From CF-118 sp035934385 (lineage in GTDB: Bacteria; Chloroflexota; Dormibacteria; Dormibacterales; Dormibacteraceae): a DNA stretch of 64,000 nt. The notes under the pieces were generated by a model. The model was not told the DNA's origin, did not search any database, and saw nothing but the letters and a program-made list of their open reading frames with translations. Positions 59,173-64,000 of this stretch are shown piece by piece. Both the position numbers and the translations under genes were made by a program. The stretch is from the NCBI GenBank assembly GCA_035934385.1, contig DASYXY010000082.1:31778-95777 (forward strand). The letters run 5' to 3'. Positions within the stretch are counted from its first letter, which is position 1. Each line of letters opens with the position of its first letter.

Positions 59173-60072
59173 GTGAGCATCAACAAGACGACATTCCTTG
59201 GTCACACGCCGATCAACCGGATCGGCTTCGGCGCCATGCAGCTCGCCGGCCCAGGAGTCTTCGGCCCGCCCTCGAACGTCGAGGGGGCGCGGGCTGTGCT
59301 TCGTCGGGCCGTCGAGCTGGGCGTCGATCACATCGACACAGCCCAGTACTACGGCCCGGATGTCGTCAACGAACTGATCCGTCAGGCGCTCTATCCCTAT
59401 CCCGACAACCTCAAGTTGGTGACCAAGGTCGGAGCCCGGCGCGATGGTGCGGGAGGGTTCCACCTGGCCCAACGACCGGAGGAGCTCCGGGAGGGAGTCG
59501 AGGAGAACCTTCGCTCATTGCGCGTCGAACGCATCGCTCTCGTCAATCTGCGCCTCGTCGGCGACCCGAGCGACCCTCTCATTCCGCTCGAGGAGCAATT
59601 GGGTGCGCTCGAAGACCTACGCCGCGCCGGCAAGGTGGACATGATCGGGCTATCGAACGTCAGCGAGGCTCAGGTGAGACGGGCGCTCGAGCTCGTCGAC
59701 GTCGCCGAGATACAGAACGGCTACAGCATCATTGACCGTCAGGATGACGCGCTGGTTGATTTCGCTCGACAGCGCGATATCGCCTTTGTGCCGTTCTTTC
59801 CGCTTGGGTCGGCCTTCAGGGGAGGACCAACCCGACTCGCATCCAAAGCCGAAATCGTCCAGGTCGCAAAGAAGCACGGGGCCTCGCCGGCCCAAATTGC
59901 ATTGGCGTGGTTGCTGGCCCGTTACGAACGGATGCTTTTGATCCCTGGCACGAGGTCTGTCGCGCACCTCGAGGAGAACATGGCGGCCGCTGCGATCGAG
60001 CTTGACCCGGAGGATCTCGCCGCGCTGGGCCGCCTCGGTCTGGAGACTGCAGCTAGACCTGCCCGCGGCTGA
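59173..60072 (+). CDS. Aldo/keto reductase
   Basis: The 299-residue protein (GTG 59173) has the TIM-barrel AKR pattern: IGFGAMQLAGPGVFGPP, DHIDTAQYYG with the catalytic Asp and Tyr, LVTKVG with Lys, and the C-terminal NADPH-binding LLIPGTRSVAHLEENMAAA. The residue usually present as catalytic His in the LVNLRLVGD segment is Asn/Arg here, so either an atypical active site or a shifted histidine is possible. It reduces aldehydes or ketones with NADPH. It belongs to the TetR-controlled run; there is 17 bp from the SnoaL stop and 41 bp to the next gene. Confidence 0.9.
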   Translation: MSINKTTFLGHTPINRIGFGAMQLAGPGVFGPPSNVEGARAVLRRAVELGVDHIDTAQYYGPDVVNELIRQALYPYPDNLKLVTKVGARRDGAGGFHLAQRPEELREGVEENLRSLRVERIALVNLRLVGDPSDPLIPLEEQLGALEDLRRAGKVDMIGLSNVSEAQVRRALELVDVAEIQNGYSIIDRQDDALVDFARQRDIAFVPFFPLGSAFRGGPTRLASKAEIVQVAKKHGASPAQIALAWLLARYERMLLIPGTRSVAHLEENMAAAAIELDPEDLAALGRLGLETAARPARG

Positions 60073-60113
60073 GCCGGAATAACGCCTACATAGTTGCGTT
60101 TGCAACTATCGAG

Positions 60114-60761
60114 ATGGGTGTCGATCAGCCGCGGGTAGCCGTTCTTGGCGCGGGCCACGTCGGTCGCGTCATCGCACGTCTTGCTGCCGAGGCTGGTTAC
60201 GAGGTGGACGTCGCAACCACTCAGCAACCGGAGGACATTGCTCTCACCGTAGAGGTGATGGCGCCGGGCGCGCGCGTTCGGCTGCTGGATCAAGCAGTGG
60301 CGGAAGCCGACCTTGTCATCCTGGCGATACCCCTACACCGCTTCGCCACGCTAGATCCGGCCTTGCTCGAAGGCAAGGTCGTGATCGACATGATGAATTA
60401 CTGGCCGGAGGTCAACGGCACCCTCTCGCAGTTCGAGCGGGCCGACGCCGGCAGCAGTGAGCTGGTCGCAGCCAGGCTTGACCAGGCGCGTGTGGTCAAG
60501 ACGCTCAACCACCTCGGCTATCACCAGTTGGACGAAGAGGCCGCTCCCGCCGGAGCGCCAGGCCGCCGGGCCCTTGGAATCGCCGGCGACGACCCCGCGG
60601 CGGTTGAACTGGTACGAGGCTTTGTCGACCGAATTGGTTTTGATCCGGTCCTTATCGGCGGCCTCGCTGCCGGTCGCCGGCTGCAGCCCGACGGGCCGGT
60701 CTTCGGCATTCCCATGGGGCGGGTTGACTTCGAGCGCGCGATGGGATTGGTCCCCGCATGA
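60114..60761 (+). CDS. F420/NADP oxidoreductase-like NAD(P)-binding protein
   Basis: The 215-residue protein has an N-terminal Rossmann motif RVAVLGAGHVGRVIARLA (7-24) and the phrases EADLVILAIPLHRF and VVIDMMNYWPEVNG, as in the NAD-binding domain of F420-dependent NADP reductase (Fno) and related NADP oxidoreductases. The second half (RVVKTLNHLGYHQLDEEA) also matches. It may transfer hydride between NADPH and F420 for the luciferase-like enzyme encoded next. Its stop overlaps the start of that gene (ATGA). The link to F420 is a family-based inference. Confidence 0.85.
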   Translation: MGVDQPRVAVLGAGHVGRVIARLAAEAGYEVDVATTQQPEDIALTVEVMAPGARVRLLDQAVAEADLVILAIPLHRFATLDPALLEGKVVIDMMNYWPEVNGTLSQFERADAGSSELVAARLDQARVVKTLNHLGYHQLDEEAAPAGAPGRRALGIAGDDPAAVELVRGFVDRIGFDPVLIGGLAAGRRLQPDGPVFGIPMGRVDFERAMGLVPA

Positions 60762-61816
60762 GCGAACCAAGCTTTCCCCTTACGTTCGGCCTCGATACCT
60801 TCGGCGACCTGACGTCCGAGAACGGCGTTCCTTCGACCCATGCTCAGACCATTCGTGACATCGTCGAGCAGGGCGTTGTCGCCGAACAGGTCGGACTTGA
60901 CTTCTTCGGCATCGGAGAGCACCACACCAACGACTGGCCGATGCCGGCTGCTGACGTGGCGCTCGCGGCCATAGCCGCTCGCACCTCGCGCATACACGTC
61001 GGTTCGGCGGTGACGGTACTCAGCTCGGACGACCCAGTCCGCGTGTTTCAGCGCTTCTCGACCCTCAATGCAATTTCCAACGGCAGAGCCGAGGTCGTTC
61101 TCGGGCGCGGCTCGAGCATCGAGTCATTCCCGCTATTCGGTTACGACCTGGCCGACTACGAGGAACTTTTCGAGGAGAAGACAGCGCTCTTCGCCGAGAT
61201 AGTGAAGGGCGGTCCGGTGACCTGGCGGGGAAGGATGCGGCCGCCGCTAAACGGCCAGGACATCGTTCCCCACCTGGACGCCCCTCTGCCGGTGTCGATC
61301 GGGGTGGGCGGCAGCCCGCATTCAGTGCTGCGCGCCGCCCGCCACGGCTTCAACCTGATGCTCGCCATAATCGGCGGCCAGCCGGCGCGATTCGCGCCGT
61401 TCTCGCAGCTGTTCATCCAGGCGCTAGCCAAGCTCGACAAACCGAGGCTGCCCATCGGCGTCCACTCGCCGGGCCACGTGGCGGAAACAGACGAACGGGC
61501 CAAGGAAGAGTTCTGGCCCGTTTACCGGGACATCATCGCCAAGATCGGTCCATCGCGAGGTTTCCCTCCGCCGACGCCCGAATTCTTTGAGCGCGAGGTT
61601 GGGCCGAGAGGCGCCCTCTACGTGGGCTCGCCAGAAACTGTTGCCATGAAGATCGCGACAAACCTTCCCGTTCTCAGCGCGAATCGATTTGATTTGAAGC
61701 ACGGGATGCCGGGAATGTCGCAGGCGGTGCTGCTCCGGAGTATCGAGCTATTCGGTACCGAGGTCGTTCCACGAGCAAAGGAGTTGCTCGAGAACGCTCC
61801 GGTTCTGCCGGGCTAG
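60758..61816 (+). CDS. LLM-class flavin/F420-dependent oxidoreductase
   Basis: The 352-residue protein shows the bacterial-luciferase-like TIM barrel: GLDFFGIGEHHTNDWPMP, RIHVGSAVTVLSSDDPVRVFQRFSTLNAISNGRAEVVLGRGS and a C-terminal FDLKHGMPGMSQAVLLRSIELFGTEVVP. LLM enzymes use FMN or F420 to oxidise or reduce aldehydes, alkanes, sulfonates or antibiotics. The pairing with an Fno-like gene supports F420. The stop lies 6 bp before the DsbA-like gene. Confidence 0.9.
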   Translation: MSEPSFPLTFGLDTFGDLTSENGVPSTHAQTIRDIVEQGVVAEQVGLDFFGIGEHHTNDWPMPAADVALAAIAARTSRIHVGSAVTVLSSDDPVRVFQRFSTLNAISNGRAEVVLGRGSSIESFPLFGYDLADYEELFEEKTALFAEIVKGGPVTWRGRMRPPLNGQDIVPHLDAPLPVSIGVGGSPHSVLRAARHGFNLMLAIIGGQPARFAPFSQLFIQALAKLDKPRLPIGVHSPGHVAETDERAKEEFWPVYRDIIAKIGPSRGFPPPTPEFFEREVGPRGALYVGSPETVAMKIATNLPVLSANRFDLKHGMPGMSQAVLLRSIELFGTEVVPRAKELLENAPVLPG

Positions 61817-61822
61817 CGTCAG

Positions 61823-62326
61823 ATGCAACCGATCGACGCGGGCGTCGACCATATGCGCGGCGGCGGGGATCATCTGATCGTCGAGTACGGGGACTATGAA
61901 TGCCCGTACTCGCGGAAGGCATATCGCGAGATCGAGCGCCTGGAGAGACGAGTGGGTGGCCAGGTCCGTTTCGCGTTTCGCCACTTCCCGCTCAGCGACA
62001 TCCACCCGCACGCAATGGGCGCCGCCCAGGCTGCCGAAGCCGCCGCTCTGCAAGGCAAATTCTGGGAGATGCATGAGGTCCTGTACAGCAACCAGGATGC
62101 GCTCGAGCCCGAGGACCTCGAACACTACGCATCCCAGGTCGGGCTCGACGTGGCGCGGTTCAAGCGCGACCGCCTTAGCGAAGTCGTGGATGCCAGAGTC
62201 CGTCGCGACGTGGCGGACGGGAATGCATCGGGCGAGGTGCTCGGGACGCCGACGCTGTACATCGACGGCAGGGTTTACCGTGGCGGTTACGATCACGCCA
62301 CCCTGCTCGAGGCGCTGGCGTCCTGA
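61823..62326 (+). CDS. DsbA-family thioredoxin-fold protein with CPYS active site
   Basis: The 167-residue protein has a thioredoxin-like fold with the helical insertion of DsbA and FrnE relatives: EYGDYECPYSRKAYREIERLERRVGG, HAMGAAQAAEAAALQGKFWEMHEVLYSNQDAL, and the cis-Pro loop VLGTPTLYIDGRVYRGGYD. The active site is CPYS (27-30): the second cysteine is replaced by serine, so disulfide exchange must be monothiol or the protein uses glutathione or another thiol. No signal peptide is seen, so it is cytoplasmic. It is the last gene of the TetR-controlled run. Confidence 0.88.
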   Translation: MQPIDAGVDHMRGGGDHLIVEYGDYECPYSRKAYREIERLERRVGGQVRFAFRHFPLSDIHPHAMGAAQAAEAAALQGKFWEMHEVLYSNQDALEPEDLEHYASQVGLDVARFKRDRLSEVVDARVRRDVADGNASGEVLGTPTLYIDGRVYRGGYDHATLLEALAS

Positions 62327-62363
62327 TCCGGCCGGCCCTCGCCGCGCTGTCCGAGAATAGGCG

Positions 62364-63026
62364 GTGAATATGGCGGTCGCTCACCGAAGGCGAGCGCCGG
62401 TCGCCGATCGCAAGGCGCGCGAGTTCCTGCGCAAAGCCGACCCGACCTTGGCTCGGATCATCGCCGCGAATCCCGGCTTCCGGCCGCGCGCTTGGATGGA
62501 CGAGCTGCCTCCGCTCGATGCCTTTGGGACGCTGATCTTCCAGGTCGCCGGCCAGCAGCTCTCGGTCGCGTCGACTCGGGCGATCATCTCGCATCTTCAA
62601 GATCACTTCGGTGGGCGCATGCCATCGGCGGCCAAGCTGCTCGCTGCAAAGCCGAAGGTGCTCCGCGAGAGTGGCTTCTCGGTCCGGAAAGGCGAGACTC
62701 TACGGGCGCTGGCGCAGCGGTTCGTCGACGGTCGCTTCAGCGCACGGAAATTCGCCCGCATGAGTGACGAGCAGATCCAGACCGCTCTGACCGAAGTCCC
62801 GGGAATCGGGCCCTGGACGGCACGCGGCTTCCTGCTCGTCGCCCTCGACCGGCCCGACGTGTTCCTGTCGGGGGACCTTGCGCTCAGGCATACGATCCAG
62901 CGCCAATACGGGTTCGACCACCTGCCGTCCGACAGCGAGCTGATCGAGTTATCGGACCGTTGGCGTCCGTACCGGAGCCTGGCCGTCAGCTACCTGTTCG
63001 CTTCGGCGTACCTTCCTGACCGTTGA
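62364..63026 (+). CDS. AlkA-type DNA-3-methyladenine glycosylase (HhH-GPD)
   Basis: The 220-residue protein (GTG 62364 or ATG 62370) has the helix-hairpin-helix GPD region LTEVPGIGPWTARGFLLVALDRPDVFLSGDLALRHTI, with the catalytic Asp171 in SGDLAL, and the N-terminal LIFQVAGQQLSVASTRAI helix. It removes alkylated bases in base-excision repair. It lacks the extra N-terminal AlkA domain, as is common in short actinobacterial forms. The end overlaps the convergent MarR gene by 41 bp. It may be independent of the redox operon. Confidence 0.9.
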   Translation: MNMAVAHRRRAPVADRKAREFLRKADPTLARIIAANPGFRPRAWMDELPPLDAFGTLIFQVAGQQLSVASTRAIISHLQDHFGGRMPSAAKLLAAKPKVLRESGFSVRKGETLRALAQRFVDGRFSARKFARMSDEQIQTALTEVPGIGPWTARGFLLVALDRPDVFLSGDLALRHTIQRQYGFDHLPSDSELIELSDRWRPYRSLAVSYLFASAYLPDR

Positions 63027-63468
63027 GCAGAGAGTGATTGGAGACTTGCTCGACCGCTTGCAGCGCGGCCATTAGCCTCACGCGGTCCTGAGATTCGATT
63101 GACCGAAGGATCCGCCCCTGGATGGTCAGCGCAATCTGCCGACCATGCTTGAGAGCTCGACGTCCATCTCCGGTCAGGCTCAGTACCAGGATGCGGCCAT
63201 GGTCCAGGTGACGCTCCCGGCGCAGTAACCCGCAGGCTTCGAGCGCCTTCACCAGCACGTTCACGGTCTGCGGTGTCATGCCGAATTCTCGAGCCAGGTC
63301 CGAGGCAGACAGGTTTCCTTCGCGTTCCAGCGCCGCCAGCACCGTGTATTGCGGCGTCGTCAGGCCCGTCCCCTCAAGCTCGGAATCCAACCACATTCGG
63401 ACTGCATGCTGAGTGCGCCGGAGCTGGATCAAGAAATCGGGCTGTCGAGGAACAGATGCCGCCTTCAT
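62986..63468 (-). CDS. MarR family transcriptional regulator
   Basis: The 160-residue protein has a winged helix with LSASDLAREFGMTPQTVNVLVKALEACGLLRRERHLDHGRILVLSLTGDG and flanking dimer helices. The wing has HLDHGR in place of the usual DxR(G/A). It is divergent from the universal stress protein gene, and an imperfect inverted repeat (63478-63491) lies in the 41-bp gap. Regulation of that stress gene is plausible. Ligand unknown. Confidence 0.88.
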   Translation of the reverse strand: MKAASVPRQPDFLIQLRRTQHAVRMWLDSELEGTGLTTPQYTVLAALEREGNLSASDLAREFGMTPQTVNVLVKALEACGLLRRERHLDHGRILVLSLTGDGRRALKHGRQIALTIQGRILRSIESQDRVRLMAALQAVEQVSNHSLLNGQEGTPKRTGS

Positions 63469-63477
63469 CGCGTTGAT

Positions 63478-63491
63478 TTAAGTGTACTGAA
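63478..63491. promoter_or_regulatory. Candidate MarR operator between MarR and universal stress protein genes
   Basis: TTAAGT-GT-ACTGAA is an inverted repeat with one mismatch per half-site pair (rev-comp TTCAGT). It lies 10 bp upstream of the MarR start and 18 bp upstream of the stress-protein ATG, in the only AT-rich part of the gap. Confidence 0.35.
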
Positions 63492-63509
63492 ACGTCGGGA
63501 GGGCAGCCG

Positions 63510-64000
63510 ATGGAAGCTCATGTAAAGTCAAATGGCGACGGAGCGGCAAGCTGGATCAAGCGCGTTGTGGTGGCGGCCGATGGGTCGCCAGCAAGTATTC
63601 AAGGCCTCGAGCAAGTTGCGGACCTCGCCGCTCGACTCAAGCCAAAGGTCTTCGTCGTGCATGTTCGACACATGCCGGCCGGGCTGGAGGTGGGTTCGGT
63701 ACTTGTCACCCAGTCGGTGGTCGACACGCTAGACGAGCTCGAGGTGGAGGTTCGCGAGCAAGCCCTTCGAATTCTTGGCGGCACCGGGGTCGAGTGGGAC
63801 TTTGTGGTGCGAGTTGGAAGCCCGGGCGAGGAGATAGTCAAGGTGGCGACCGAAGTGTCGGCCGACCTCGTCGTCGTTGGCAGCAATCGCCACAGCTCCC
63901 TGCACAACCTCGTGCTGGGCTCGACCGCGGCCTTCTTGACGGCCCGGTCGCCGGTTCCGGTCCTGGTCATGCGCTCGCTCGTCCCGACCGCGCGCGAGCC
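63510..64000 (+). CDS. Universal stress protein (UspA family), partial at the window end
   Basis: The frame from ATG 63510 continues to the window edge without a stop (163 complete codons). It shows a UspA fold: IKRVVVAADGSPASIQGLEQVADLAARL, the acidic DTLDELEVEVREQALRILGG and the ATP-binding loop VVGSNRHSSLHNLVLGSTA followed by VPVLVM. The GxxxG-x9-G-S/T pattern is present, so nucleotide binding is likely. Typical Usp proteins are 140-160 residues, so little is missing. It is divergent from the MarR gene. Confidence 0.88.
   Translation, partial: MEAHVKSNGDGAASWIKRVVVAADGSPASIQGLEQVADLAARLKPKVFVVHVRHMPAGLEVGSVLVTQSVVDTLDELEVEVREQALRILGGTGVEWDFVVRVGSPGEEIVKVATEVSADLVVVGSNRHSSLHNLVLGSTAAFLTARSPVPVLVMRSLVPTARE

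Overview
The window is GC-rich chromosomal DNA with tightly packed genes, many ATGA, GTGA or TTGA start/stop overlaps, and frequent GTG and TTG starts. It carries several families typical of F420-using soil bacteria: deazaflavin-dependent nitroreductase, luciferase-like monooxygenases and PPOX-type flavin/F420 proteins. I infer an aerobic, heterotrophic actinobacterium or a Chloroflexota/Dormibacterota-like soil lineage. The sequence shows no phylogenetic marker that settles which. I recognise 66 protein-coding genes (two cut by the window ends), one tRNA gene, several terminators and operators, and a set of tRNA-derived repeats.

Layout. (1) 0-8 kb: small housekeeping and redox genes (dienelactone hydrolase fragment, DinB, cupin, MOSC, nitroreductase, VOC dioxygenase), a GT-C-like membrane protein, a membrane-anchored HtrA protease and an SRPBCC protein. 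(2) 8.2-29.3 kb: a broad nitrogen-compound catabolism region. One minus-strand run encodes a class III (GABA-type) aminotransferase, a gamma-aminobutyraldehyde-type dehydrogenase and a PotA-PotD-PotB-PotC polyamine importer. It is followed by a choline-kinase-like protein, two Asp-box propeller proteins coupled to a dimethylglycine/sarcosine-dehydrogenase-like flavoprotein, two APC permeases, a gamma-glutamylputrescine-oxidase-like flavoprotein, a second class III aminotransferase, a YtcJ-type amidohydrolase and a Rieske oxygenase. Together these could import polyamines, amino acids or methylated amines and pass the carbon to central metabolism. (3) 29.3-46.3 kb: penicillin-acylase family protein, acetyl-CoA synthetase, a class III nucleotide cyclase, a large secreted protein, EamA transporter, MarR/YceI pair, an ABC transporter, and a Fur-family regulator coupled to a ZIP metal transporter.

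(4) 46.4-55.7 kb: the most unusual stretch. A complete tRNA-Ala(GGC) is followed 2.4 kb later by an exact 46-bp copy of its 3' half, the signature of integration into a tRNA gene. The enclosed segment has no integrase. It contains one gene, a SUKH (SMI1/KNR4)-HEAT-repeat fusion, plus three tandem 12-bp repeats and another tRNA-like fragment. A second repeat pair (48.73 and 55.63 kb) flanks a further accessory block: a dihydroorotate-dehydrogenase-like domain fused to an internally duplicated membrane domain, a large LuxR-family ATPase regulator, a DUF4242 protein and two exported proteins.

(5) 55.7-64 kb: a membrane protein, then a TetR regulator divergent from a seven-gene plus-strand run (unknown protein, isochorismatase-like hydrolase, SnoaL-like protein, aldo/keto reductase, F420/NADP-reductase-like protein, luciferase-like monooxygenase, DsbA-like thioredoxin). 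A promoter overlaps a perfect palindrome in the divergent gap, so the TetR protein probably represses this redox/detoxification operon. The window ends with an AlkA-type DNA glycosylase, a MarR regulator and a truncated universal stress protein. No CRISPR array, rRNA gene, complete insertion sequence or recognisable phage gene was seen.
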